NCBI GenBank assembly: GCA_965263045.1
Contig: CBDHGK010000023.1
Coordinates: 1-64,000 of the forward strand
Direction: 5' to 3'
DNA: 64,000 nucleotides
From: G963664115 sp965263045
Lineage (GTDB): Bacteria > Acidobacteriota > Terriglobia > 20CM-2-55-15
Below the pieces are notes generated by a model. It was not told the origin of the DNA, searched no databases, and was given only the letters and a program-made list of their open reading frames with translations. Shown here piece by piece: positions 25,739-33,973 of this stretch (position 1 is the first letter of the stretch; each line of letters opens with the position of its first letter). The translations under genes were made by a program, and so were the position numbers.

Positions 25739-26827
25739 TCAGGTCCAGGCTTGCGCGAATGCAGACACATGATGTTCGGCGAAGGCAGGTGGAAACGCAT
25801 TCCCTATAAGCACTGCGGCATGGGATTTTCCTCTCCTCAGTGAAATGAAGTAATTGGGTGGAAATCCTTGCAGCAGCACGGCCTCCCTCAAAGTGATCGC
25901 TCTGTTTTGCTCCGGGTGTAGGAATCTGCCCTTTGATGGGTTGAAGCAGCCCCCAGTAATCGTCGGAGCGACATCGTCCCACGCCATTCGGCCGTAGATG
26001 TCTCTGAATCCGTCACACGCCTTGTGGCAGGCCAGCTGGAATTCATCATCCAAGTCAGTTCTGCTGCCTCCGTTTGTGGGTATCCTCTTTATCAAATCCA
26101 TCACACGCTGGCTGCGTATTTCTGGAAGGTCATGCAGTAGGTCGCCGCTCTCCCCCGGCGTGTCCAAACCCTCGATCGCATCTCTGACTGTTTTACGTGA
26201 TTTGTCAGGTTTACGGAACTGCGGAGCTCTCTCCAGGCTAGCTAGTAAGACAAGCCGGAAACGCCTCTGAGGGACACCGTAGTCGGCTGCGTTCAGCACA
26301 TCATACGTCCACTGATAGCCGCATTCGCCGAGTCGTTCGAGGAACGTCAAGAATCTTCCGTTGCGCGCCAACCCTGGGACGTTTTCCATCATGACTGTTT
26401 TCGGCCTTAACTCTTCGGTGAACCTAAGAAAGTCGAAAAGTAGATCATTTCTTTCGTCCTGCACGGCCTTCGACCCGTTGAGAGTCCTCAAGGACGAAAA
26501 CCCCTGGCAGGGAGGACAACCTGCCAAGAGGTCGATGTCTCCTTGTTTGAGCCGGAAGGTCTCCATGACGTCCGAAGGTTCCACAGTCCTTACGTCTTCG
26601 TCCCAGACTTGGACTTCAGGGTGATTACGCTGATAGGTTTCTACTGAAGTAAGGTCGTTTTCGACCGCGCCAATCACCCTGAATCCGGCATGTTTCAGGC
26701 CCAACGCGAGCCCTCCGCAGCCGGAAAATAAATCAATCGCACGTGGGGATGGGTCGACCCGCTTTGTGGCTGCGTAATCGGCTGCAAAGCTTGAGGGGAG
26801 CATTCTAAAATAAGTGTACCAAACCAT
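25739..26827 (-). CDS. dcm: DNA (cytosine-5) methyltransferase
   Basis: A 362-residue C5 methylase of the Dcm/HhaI class. Motif I is AIDLFSGCGGLALGLKHAGF, motif IV is GCPPCQGFSS with catalytic Cys107, motif VI is MMENVPG, motif VIII is QRRFRLVL, and TITGGCFNPSKGR with LREAVLLQGFPPNYF forms motifs IX-X. An internal ATG at 26803 is an alternative start. It heads the three-gene operon with the MORC ATPase-nuclease and Vsr and should protect host DNA at the module's target site. The target sequence cannot be read from the gene. Confidence 0.95.
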   Translation of the reverse strand: MVWYTYFRMLPSSFAADYAATKRVDPSPRAIDLFSGCGGLALGLKHAGFRVIGAVENDLTSVETYQRNHPEVQVWDEDVRTVEPSDVMETFRLKQGDIDLLAGCPPCQGFSSLRTLNGSKAVQDERNDLLFDFLRFTEELRPKTVMMENVPGLARNGRFLTFLERLGECGYQWTYDVLNAADYGVPQRRFRLVLLASLERAPQFRKPDKSRKTVRDAIEGLDTPGESGDLLHDLPEIRSQRVMDLIKRIPTNGGSRTDLDDEFQLACHKACDGFRDIYGRMAWDDVAPTITGGCFNPSKGRFLHPEQNRAITLREAVLLQGFPPNYFISLRRGKSHAAVLIGNAFPPAFAEHHVSAFAQAWT

Positions 26828-27050
26828 TCTCTACCATCCGGCGAGAAATGATCAACTGTGCGGTCAGCGGGATCGACAGGAACGGGCTACACTTGCAGGT
26901 GTTGGTGCGCATCAGAAAACACGGCCTTTCGAACAGGCACTCGCAGATAAGTCCTTATTCCCCGGCGTCCGTGAAATATCGATTCTGGAGCCAGGAACGC
27001 GACCTTTGATCCTTTGAGTGCCCTCTCGAGATGACGAAGCCTTTGGCGGT

Positions 27051-27330
27051 TCACTTGAGATACCCGCTCGCGTGGGCAATCAGGGCGAAGCTGCGGTGTG
27101 CGACTCGGGGAAGCCGTAGAGGCCGGACGCGGTGATCGACTGCACGATCGAGTCTTGGGCCTCACCGGTGATGCCGCGTTCGGTCACGCCGCGGCGAAGC
27201 TGGACTCCGATCTCCCCCATCTTTTCCCCGGATCGCTTGAACGCAAACCTCCGGCACAACTCCTCGGCCTCCCCGCCGGAAAACGGCCGGGAATTTTGCT
27301 TGTCGTTGATCAGAATCCCGCATTTCCTCT
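27051..27330 (-). pseudogene. DnaE2/ImuC error-prone polymerase fragment
   Basis: A minus-strand frame reads AEELCRRFAFKRSGEKMGEI, GITGEAQDSIVQSI and LYGFPESHT. One base is missing near 27091, after which the next frame gives SFALIAHASGYLK. This is the conserved C-terminal part of the error-prone polymerase DnaE2 (ImuC: GFPESH.ASFA.L.Y.S.WLK). Both ends are lost. The region from 26828 to 27050 has nothing recognisable. Confidence 0.65.
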
Positions 27331-27408
27331 GCCGCGCACACTCCTAGGGTGCCCAGCAGCAGGTCCATGCGCAGCCCCAGACCGCGATGAAAGGAACCGC
27401 CCCGGTAA

Positions 27409-28213
27409 GGGTATCAGGCAGATTGGTGCGATTTTGCACGCTAAGTGGAGCGTTTCTGACGCGCGTTAAGGTGCCGATAGAGCGTCGAGCGGTGGATACC
27501 AAACTGCTCCGCCACCTGACGTATTGAGATGGATGGGTCGGCCGTCATCGCCTTGGCCATGAGGATCTGCTCAGGCGTGAGTGCTCGCGGCCGTCCGATG
27601 GCCACGCCCCGCTTGTGGGCGGCGGCGAGGCCGGCACGGGTGCGCTCACCGATCATGTCGCGCTCGAACTCGGCAAGTGCGGCAAAGATATGAAACGTGA
27701 GCTTGCCGGCGGGTGTTGTCGTGTCGATGGCTTCCTGGAGGGACCGTAATCCGACCCCGCGGTCCTGGAGCGAGTTCACCACATCAATCAGATCGCGGAG
27801 GGAGCGCCCAAGGCGGTCGAGTTTCCACACCACGACGACATCGCCCTTGCGCGCGAACGCGAGGAGCTTCTCTCTGGCCGGGAGGGTCGTGCTGGTGCCG
27901 GAGAGCTTCTCGCGGAAGAGCTTCTCGCAGCCACCGGCGGTGAGCGCGTCGTGCTGGAGTCGCAGCGTCTGGTCTTGGGTGGAGACCCGTGCATATCCAA
28001 TGAGCATCATCACCCTCCTGTCGGGGTGTCGCAAAAGTCCCGCGACACCGTAGAATTGCAACAATGACTTGTGCGACAGGGTTTTGCAACGCAATCCGCG
28101 TCCTGATCCTGCGTCGTGAGCCTTCCCCGTTACCTGTCGCGGAACCGACCGGTTTTACGACGGTAGCGCTCACGGCTCTAGCGTGCAAAATCGCACCAAT
28201 CTGCCTGATACCC
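27409..28213 (-). mobile_element. Tn3-like mini-element: resolvase gene between 34-bp inverted repeats
   Basis: A unit of 805 bp ends in perfect 34-base inverted repeats (27409-27442 and 28180-28213) beginning GGGTATCAGGCAG and containing GATTTTGCACGCT, in the style of 38-bp Tn3-family ends starting with GGG. Inside is one serine recombinase gene plus about 170 bp upstream that could be its res site; there is no transposase. The right end sits three codons into an IS3 orfA start. No five-base target duplication is visible (GGTAA left, TGTCT right). Confidence 0.8.
27441..28007 (-). CDS. serine recombinase, Tn3-type resolvase/invertase
   Basis: A 188-residue recombinase. It has the catalytic-serine motif GYARVSTQDQTL, the KLDRLGRSLRDLIDVVNSL core, the E-helix region AEFERDMIGERTRAGLAAA, and a C-terminal helix-turn-helix (SIRQVAEQFGIHRSTLYRHL). 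AGGAGG precedes tandem ATGs at 28010/28007; I chose 28007 for spacing. Length and motifs are normal, so it is probably functional. It is the only gene of the mini-element and would resolve cointegrates. Confidence 0.92.
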   Translation of the reverse strand: MLIGYARVSTQDQTLRLQHDALTAGGCEKLFREKLSGTSTTLPAREKLLAFARKGDVVVVWKLDRLGRSLRDLIDVVNSLQDRGVGLRSLQEAIDTTTPAGKLTFHIFAALAEFERDMIGERTRAGLAAAHKRGVAIGRPRALTPEQILMAKAMTADPSISIRQVAEQFGIHRSTLYRHLNARQKRST

Positions 28214-28279
28214 TGTCTTCCCATGATGACTCCAATGCTCTTAAGTAATGGAGTCTCCGGAAAACTCGGAGAGGTTCAA
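28214..28279 (-). mobile_element. IS3 left-end relic interrupted by the Tn3-like mini-element
   Basis: On the minus strand the sequence from 28279 runs through a diverged copy of the IS3 terminal repeat and leader seen at 32102-32164 (CCGGAGACTCCATTACTT is identical) and reaches the orfA start ATGGGAAGA at 28224-28216. It is then cut by the mini-element. A matching GAACCGCCCCGG word occurs at about 27391-27402 on the far side, suggesting that the mini-element occupies the interior of an old IS3 copy. Confidence 0.6.
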
Positions 28280-29893
28280 ACCTTTGATTGCAAACCAACT
28301 AAGGACGTACCCTCCAATGGATTCGTCTGTTTCAATGACTTCGTAGTCCAACCCAAGGGTAGGTAGGTAAGAACGGTCGTTCAACCAATGGGCAAAATCG
28401 GGCAGGGATTTGAGTTCAACTAGTTTCTGAATGAACTGCGTAGCACGAATCACGGGGACAGAATCGTGTTGTACCCAGGCTCCCCCGATCGAGTTTTCGG
28501 AAACTAGTGCCCACTCAAAGCCGTAGTCACTATCAACCTCTAAGCGTTCAGTAAACGCGGTGGGGGTGACGCCGAAAAGTCTCTTTCTCTCCAACACTTG
28601 TTCGATACCGCGAGCAATTTCTTCTGATCTGTCACGGATTTCGCGGGGCTCAGCAGGAGCGATAAAGGACTTCAATTCAAGGATGAGGCAGTAGCGCTGA
28701 GTATCCGATATGAGGGCTAGGTCAATGTCCAAAGCTGGCTCAAGCGCCCCAAGAGTACCGTTCCAGAATCTAAGTTGTAAGTCTTTCAATCCGGATTGAA
28801 TCCGCGATCGTAGGCGGCCTTCTTTTTCGCCGCTCAGCTTACTGTATGCCTCCCGAGTGTCTGGTGTTCGATTCAATAATACGATCAGGTTTCTATCCAT
28901 TGAACTGTTCAGTATCAAAGATGGAGCCCATCCGATGACGTTGGAGGTCAGTGGAATAAGCGGCTGAAGAGCGGGATCGGGAGAGTGGAGTTGATTCGCT
29001 CCGTAGGTGAGATCACCTAGTATTGCTTGAATCCGCGACGGTTCTAGTCGTGTGTATCGGGTGAGTCTGCGAGCCAATTCATCTGGGGTCATGAGGACCA
29101 AAGCCTGATCGTATCCCAAGCCGACGCAGCCAAGATTTGCTGCGGTAATACGCGCGAAGAAGTGAATCGCAGACAACACCCACAACACTTTCATTGTTTG
29201 ACAAAACTCGTCCATGGAATAATTGCCGAGTTGCCAGTGTCCAGGCGAAGTGAATCGTTCATTCAGGCTCGCGTCAAGATCCTGTGATGTCTGTTTGACC
29301 AATCTCGGATTAAGCGGGTAGAAAAATTTGTCGCCCTTGACACGTACCGACCTACTCAACGTCCGCTGTAAAGGAAGAATCGAGGGAGCAATCGAGCCTC
29401 CCTCTTTGTCCAGCAAATCCATGAGCCGGTCGTAAGCATCAAAGCGCGTGTCGTCACGTAGCGGACCTGACGCCACGATTCGATCACCATCGAGTTGCAG
29501 TTCCAGCAAGCCCAAGCTCGCATAAGTGAACGCCGATTCAAATGCAAGGTACCTTGATGCCAATTCAGAGAGATCGCGAGCGGCCTCGTATGGATCGTCA
29601 GAATATCCGATGGGAATAACATCCCCCTGTTCGCACTCCTTGTGCAGCCACCGGAGGGGCCACTTTGCCATGTTCATGACGTGGTCAGCGATTGCAGCGC
29701 CCTCGTTCGGCGAGACCTCGTCGGCACCTCGGCTGATTTGCCACACTTGCCGTATGGAGACTTCCTCGCACTGGGCGAGGAAGTACCAAGCAGCTTCGCC
29801 AAAGGTCATCTTGAATAACGGATTGCAGCGGTAAGCCGTGTCGATTTGTCTTTCAGCCGCTCTGAGGTCTTTCGATACAGGGTCTCGCTCCAT
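28241..29893 (-). CDS. putative nuclease protein of unknown family, 3' end recast by IS3
   Basis: A 550-residue protein. The best clue is IDLALISDTQRYCLILELKS (about residues 397-416), a D-x(13)-E-x-K arrangement compatible with a PD-(D/E)XK nuclease. The N-terminal 350 residues are helical, with no motif I know (WYFLAQCEEVSIRQVWQIS, YGANQLHSPDPALQPLIPL). Its final residues NLSEFSGDSIT are encoded by the IS3 terminal repeat, so the original C-terminus was replaced. It is divergent from the AIPR gene across about 400 bases. A stand-alone defence function is a guess from context. Confidence 0.5.
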   Translation of the reverse strand: MERDPVSKDLRAAERQIDTAYRCNPLFKMTFGEAAWYFLAQCEEVSIRQVWQISRGADEVSPNEGAAIADHVMNMAKWPLRWLHKECEQGDVIPIGYSDDPYEAARDLSELASRYLAFESAFTYASLGLLELQLDGDRIVASGPLRDDTRFDAYDRLMDLLDKEGGSIAPSILPLQRTLSRSVRVKGDKFFYPLNPRLVKQTSQDLDASLNERFTSPGHWQLGNYSMDEFCQTMKVLWVLSAIHFFARITAANLGCVGLGYDQALVLMTPDELARRLTRYTRLEPSRIQAILGDLTYGANQLHSPDPALQPLIPLTSNVIGWAPSLILNSSMDRNLIVLLNRTPDTREAYSKLSGEKEGRLRSRIQSGLKDLQLRFWNGTLGALEPALDIDLALISDTQRYCLILELKSFIAPAEPREIRDRSEEIARGIEQVLERKRLFGVTPTAFTERLEVDSDYGFEWALVSENSIGGAWVQHDSVPVIRATQFIQKLVELKSLPDFAHWLNDRSYLPTLGLDYEVIETDESIGGYVLSWFAIKGLNLSEFSGDSIT

Positions 29894-30289
29894 GTGCGTT
29901 TCTAGCAGCTATATCTCACCAATAGGACCAGAAGGCCGCCTCCGTTTGGTTTCTGAAACGTTCTCGTTAAACGCTTTATGCCAGACCAGGCGACCTTTCC
30001 TGGTCCAGTGGGTGAAATTTGCGGGTTAGCCGATTGATCGGGGGTCTGGCCCAGAAGATTCACAAACGCCAGTTCGCAATTCCGATCCCATGGCGGTCGA
30101 ATCCCGCCCTGATCTGGCGTCACGTGATGGCAGCATAGTCCGCATTGCCGCAGAGCACTCCTGATCTTATCGCTCCGACAATCCTGTCTGCACCAGAACC
30201 CGTATAATCCCTTTAAGCTCTGATGGTCTGGCGTCGTTGGTGCGCCGACCGTGCTGAGCTTAGCTCATGCCGAAGGGATTGCTGCGCTA
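29894..30289. promoter_or_regulatory. divergent intergenic region, possible AIPR promoter
   Basis: About 400 bases separate the two divergent genes. A consensus -10 word TATAAT is at 30203-30208, 82 bases before the AIPR ATG, but no good -35 is at the right distance. A 19-base word ending in CACCAGAACCC (30183-30201) also occurs at 14252-14270. No other gene is seen. Confidence 0.35.
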
Positions 30290-32011
30290 ATGGACATGAT
30301 CACTGAATCGTTGCTTGCTGAGTTCTCGAAGGAACAGGAACTTGGAGGACTGCCAAAGGACCAGCGATTCGAGCATTTCGCCGCTTACATAACTGTCCGC
30401 CGCCAGCAGGGCGAAACCTTTAACACCGGCGATGTCGTGACTGGCAAGGGTGGAGACACTGGGATTGATGCCTTTGCAGCGATAGTGAACGGCACGCTTG
30501 TTGCGAATGCTGGTGAGCTTGAGGAACTCGCTGAGTCTTCTGCGTACCTTGACGTTGCGTTCGTGTTCGTGCAAGCAGCTCAGAGCCCGTCTTTCGATGT
30601 GGCAAAGATTGGGACCTTTGGTTACGGAATCCTAGACTTCTTCGCTGATGAGCCGAAGCTGAAACGCAATGACAGCATCGAAGAGGCAGTCACGCTCATG
30701 CGAGCCATCTACGGCCAAGCCGCACAGTTCAAGCGAGGGAACCCATCGTGCAAGCTGTACTACGTTACTACTGGTAAGTGGGAAAACGACCAGAACCTGA
30801 TCGGAAGGTCAGAAACGGTGACCGCCGATCTCAAGAACACAGGGCTGTTTAGCGACGTTGACTTCTATCCGATTGGGAAGGCCGAAATCCAGAAGCTATA
30901 CGCACAGGCCAAGAACGCCATCGCTAGAGAGTTCGTTTTTCAAAATCGCACCGTCGTGCCAGCAATGGCCGGCGTTGACGACGCGTACCTTGGCCTAATC
31001 CCTGCGGCAGAGGTCCTAAGAATTCTCACTGATGAGGACGGGGAGATAGTGAAGAGTATCTTCTACGATAACGTGAGGGACTGGCAGAATTTCAATGACG
31101 TAAATGACGAGATACGGCGCACACTGGAGTCGCCTGACGCCACTCGATTTGCCTTGATGAACAACGGCATCACGATTATCGCCAGACATCTGCAACCAAC
31201 TGGAAATACTTTCTACATCGAGGACTTCCAAATCGTGAACGGTTGCCAGACGAGCCACGTCCTCTTTGAAGTTATGCGCGAGCATGAGATCAGCGACTCA
31301 GTCATGATCCCCCTGCGTCTGATCGCAACGCAGGATGAGGATGTAATGAACGCCATCATCCGAGCGACTAATCGACAGACTGAAGTCAAAGAAGAACATT
31401 TCTTCGCGATTACCGAGTTCCCGCGCCAACTCGAAGCCTACTTCAGTGCGTTTCCAGAACCGAAGCGGTTGTATTACGAACGCCGCCTCCGCCAGTACGA
31501 CAGCACCGCTATCGAGAAGACCCGAATCGTGACACAAGCCAATCTGACAAGGGCGTTCGCGGCGATGTTTCTTAGCGACCCACACACGGTGGCTAGAAGC
31601 TACAAGTCGATACGCTCAAAGATTGGTGGTGATATTTTCGGAAAGTCTCATCGACTTGAGCCGTACTACACTGCTGCAGTCACCCTGTACAAGCTTGAAT
31701 ACTTATTCCGCAACCGCAAGGTCGATCCGAAGTTCAAACCAGTGCGCTACCACCTGTTGTTCGCGGTAAGGCAACTGATCAATCCTGGCGGACTTCCGCC
31801 GATGAATGCGGGTGCAATGAGCGACTACTGCGAGCCGATCCTTGCAGCCTTGTGGGACCCCGACCAAGTTGACGCAGTGTTTGGTCAGGCGTTGGCCGCT
31901 ATCGAAACTGCCGCCGGACCTGATGGTTCGCTGAGCCGTGATGCAATTCGAACGCTACCGTTTACAGTGCGAGTCACGGAGGCTTGTGGAGTAACGAGGG
32001 GAGTGACGTAG
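30290..32011 (+). CDS. AIPR-family (abortive phage infection) protein
   Basis: A 573-residue AIPR-domain protein (PF10592 type). Signatures are the N-terminal nuclease-like segment (TGDVVTGKGGDTGIDAFAAI, FVFVQAAQS), then FALMNNGITIIARHL, IEDFQIVNGCQTSHVLFE and AIIRATNRQTEVKEEHFFAI. Members are linked to phage-abortive phenotypes and restriction loci. The D...Q-x-A strand pair may be a PD-(D/E)XK-like core. The ATG at 30290 is chosen; a GTG at 30251 would add 13 residues. It stands alone between the 550-residue gene and an IS3 copy and differs from the AIPR protein at 34-36 kb. Confidence 0.88.
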   Translation: MDMITESLLAEFSKEQELGGLPKDQRFEHFAAYITVRRQQGETFNTGDVVTGKGGDTGIDAFAAIVNGTLVANAGELEELAESSAYLDVAFVFVQAAQSPSFDVAKIGTFGYGILDFFADEPKLKRNDSIEEAVTLMRAIYGQAAQFKRGNPSCKLYYVTTGKWENDQNLIGRSETVTADLKNTGLFSDVDFYPIGKAEIQKLYAQAKNAIAREFVFQNRTVVPAMAGVDDAYLGLIPAAEVLRILTDEDGEIVKSIFYDNVRDWQNFNDVNDEIRRTLESPDATRFALMNNGITIIARHLQPTGNTFYIEDFQIVNGCQTSHVLFEVMREHEISDSVMIPLRLIATQDEDVMNAIIRATNRQTEVKEEHFFAITEFPRQLEAYFSAFPEPKRLYYERRLRQYDSTAIEKTRIVTQANLTRAFAAMFLSDPHTVARSYKSIRSKIGGDIFGKSHRLEPYYTAAVTLYKLEYLFRNRKVDPKFKPVRYHLLFAVRQLINPGGLPPMNAGAMSDYCEPILAALWDPDQVDAVFGQALAAIETAAGPDGSLSRDAIRTLPFTVRVTEACGVTRGVT

Positions 32012-32155
32012 GTCTCCCAGTCGCCTTGCTTGCCCTCAATAATTCTGAGTATGTTCCACTTGCTTTTGTCCGGGGGCGGAAGATGTCAACAAGTTTGAGA
32101 CTGAACCGCCCCGGGTTTCCCGGAGACTCCATTACTTGAGAAGATGGGAGTCATT

Positions 32156-32476
32156 ATGGGAAGAGCAAGCAGATATGCACCCGAGGTTCGGGAACGTGCG
32201 GTACGAATGGTGGCCGAGCACCAGGGGGAGTACGCCTCACAGTGGGCGGCAATGGCGTCGATCGCTGCGAAGATCGGTTGTACCCCAGAAACACTGCGTA
32301 AGTGGGTCCGGCAAACAGAGCGTGATATGGGCCAACGTGGGGGCCTGACCAAGGACGAGAAACAACGGCTAAAGGAACTGGAACGGGAGAATCGTGAGCT
32401 GAAACGAGCGAACGAGATCCTGCGCAAGGCGTCAGCGTTTTTCGCACAGGCGGAACTCGACCGCCGACCCCGGTGA
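32156..32476 (+). CDS. IS3 OrfA (helix-turn-helix protein)
   Basis: A 106-residue OrfA with the N-terminal helix-turn-helix (YAPEVRERAVRMVAEHQGEY, IGCTPETLRKWVRQTE) and a leucine-zipper C-terminus (KELERENRELKRANEILRKA). The ATG at 32156 is preferred because the same start is preserved in the relic at 28224. Its TGA overlaps the ATG of orfB, the usual set-up for frameshifting to OrfAB. Confidence 0.92.
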   Translation: MGRASRYAPEVRERAVRMVAEHQGEYASQWAAMASIAAKIGCTPETLRKWVRQTERDMGQRGGLTKDEKQRLKELERENRELKRANEILRKASAFFAQAELDRRPR

Positions 32477-33384
32477 TGGCGGATTTCATCGAGACGAATC
32501 GAGGCCGGTATGGGGTCGAGTCGATCTGCAGTGTGCTGCCGATCGCCCCATCGACGTTCTAGGAGCACCAGGCACGGGAAAAGAATCCAGATCGATTGCC
32601 CGCGCGTGCGAAGCGCGACGCGAAGCTTCGAGTCGAGATCGATCGGGTCTGGAGGGAAAACCGTCAGGTCTATGGCGTCCGCAAGGTCTGGAAGCAATTG
32701 AATCGCGAGAACACAGACGTTGCCCGTTGTACCGTTGAACGATTGATGCGGGAAATGGGGCTTGAAGGCGTGGTTCGGGGCCGGAAGATCAAGACCACGA
32801 TCCCGGATGAAGTAGCTCTCAGACCCGCCGATCTTGTGGATCGGGACTTCAGCGCGACCCGTCCCAATGAGCTGTGGATCGCGGATCTCACGTATGTTGC
32901 AACATGGCGAGGGTTTGTTTACGTCGCATTCGTCATCGATGTCTTCTCCCGAAAGATCGTCGGTTGGCGAACGATGAATTCGCTAAAGACTGACATTGCC
33001 TTGGATGCGCTGGAGCAGGCCCTCTGGTCGCGCCCTGACACTGAAGGTTTGATTCATCACAGCGACCGCGGCGTCCAATATCTGTCGATTCGGTATACGG
33101 AACGATTGGCCGAGGTCGGAATTGAGCCGTCGGTTGGGAGCATCGGGGACTCCTACGACAATGCCATGGTCGAATCTGTAATCGGGTTATTCAAGACCGA
33201 AGTCATTCGAAGAGAGGGGCCCTGGCGAGGTCTTGACGATGTGGAGTACGCGACACTCGACTGGGTGTCCTGGTACAACGAGCACCGCCTTCTCGAACCG
33301 ATCGGATACATTCCTCCAGTCGAGTTCGAGCAGGTGTACTATCGCAACGAAGCAACTCCAGTCACCGTGGCCGGAGTCAACTAA
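32476..33384 (+). pseudogene. IS3 OrfB transposase with in-frame TAG
   Basis: From the ATG at 32476 the frame gives DFIETNRGRYGVESICSVLP then APSTF and a TAG at 32560-32562 where relatives have Tyr (STYYEH). The frame then remains open through the DDE core: ELWIADLTYVATWRGF (Asp), IHHSDRGVQYLSI (Asp), DNAMVESVIGLFKTE (Glu). An internal TTG at 32596 could restart translation of 262 residues, but the N-terminal segment would be lost. Probably inactive unless suppressed. Confidence 0.85.
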
Positions 33385-33414
33385 AACGGTCTCCGGGAAA
33401 CCCGGGGCGGTTCA

Positions 33415-33780
33415 GAATTTCAAGGCGGCCTTGCGATCTCTCTTCTTCGAGACAAAGGCTTCCAGCACTTCGCCTTCCTGGTCCACGGCGCGCCACAGGT
33501 AATGGCGTTCGCCATTGATTTTCACGAACACTTCATCGAGGTACCACCGCCAACCCGACAACGCGCGCATTCGACCCGGCCGCTTCTTGCGGATCTCGGC
33601 GGCAAAGATCGGGCCAAAACGGTTCCACCAGCACCGGATGGTCTCGTGGCTCACCTCGATCCCGCGCTCGTGGAAAAGATCCTCGACATTGCGTAGCGAC
33701 AGTGGGAAGCGCACATACATCATCACGGCAAGGCGGATGATTTCGGGCGAAGTCTTGAAATAGCGGAATGGATTCTTCAT
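33415..33780 (-). pseudogene. IS6-family transposase, C-terminus removed by IS3
   Basis: The N-terminal 120 residues of an IS6/IS26-type transposase: FRYFKTSPEIIRLAVMMYVR, LSLRNVEDLFHERGIEVSHE, WRWYLDEVFVKINGERHYLW. The gene starts at the ATG at 33780 and ends abruptly at the IS3 terminal repeat. GGCATTGTCAGAGG, read on the minus strand from 33838, resembles an IS6 terminal repeat and marks the outer end. Confidence 0.85.
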
Positions 33781-33838
33781 CCGAAGACAATTACAAGACG
33801 CATCTTCCCAACGCAAGCCGTTTTCCTCTGACAATGCC

Positions 33839-33910
33839 TACAACGGGATGCAGAACAAGGAAGTCGAACAGGGCTACTTCTGGCTCCTACCACTGCTCAA
33901 TCGGTCTTAG
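33839..33910 (+). pseudogene. C-terminal gene stub beside the IS6 end
   Basis: Immediately outside the IS6 end a plus-strand frame reads NGMQNKEVEQGYFWLLPLLN and stops at 33910. It looks like the last 23 residues of a gene whose front was removed when IS6 inserted. Too short to identify. Confidence 0.35.
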
Positions 33911-33973
33911 CGTACGATTTGTTCCGTTTCGTGAGGTGCCCCCTACATCGTGGTGTGCAAGTCCAATGGACGA

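Larger units (their letters stand above)
32102..33414 (+). mobile_element. IS3-family insertion sequence
   Basis: A 1.3-kb element with 26-base perfect terminal inverted repeats at 32102-32127 and 33389-33414, beginning TGAACCGCCCCGGGTTTCCC. It carries orfA and a nonsense-interrupted orfB. It abuts the AIPR gene on the left and cuts an IS6 transposase on the right. No short target repeat is obvious (GAC left, GAA right). Confidence 0.93.
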
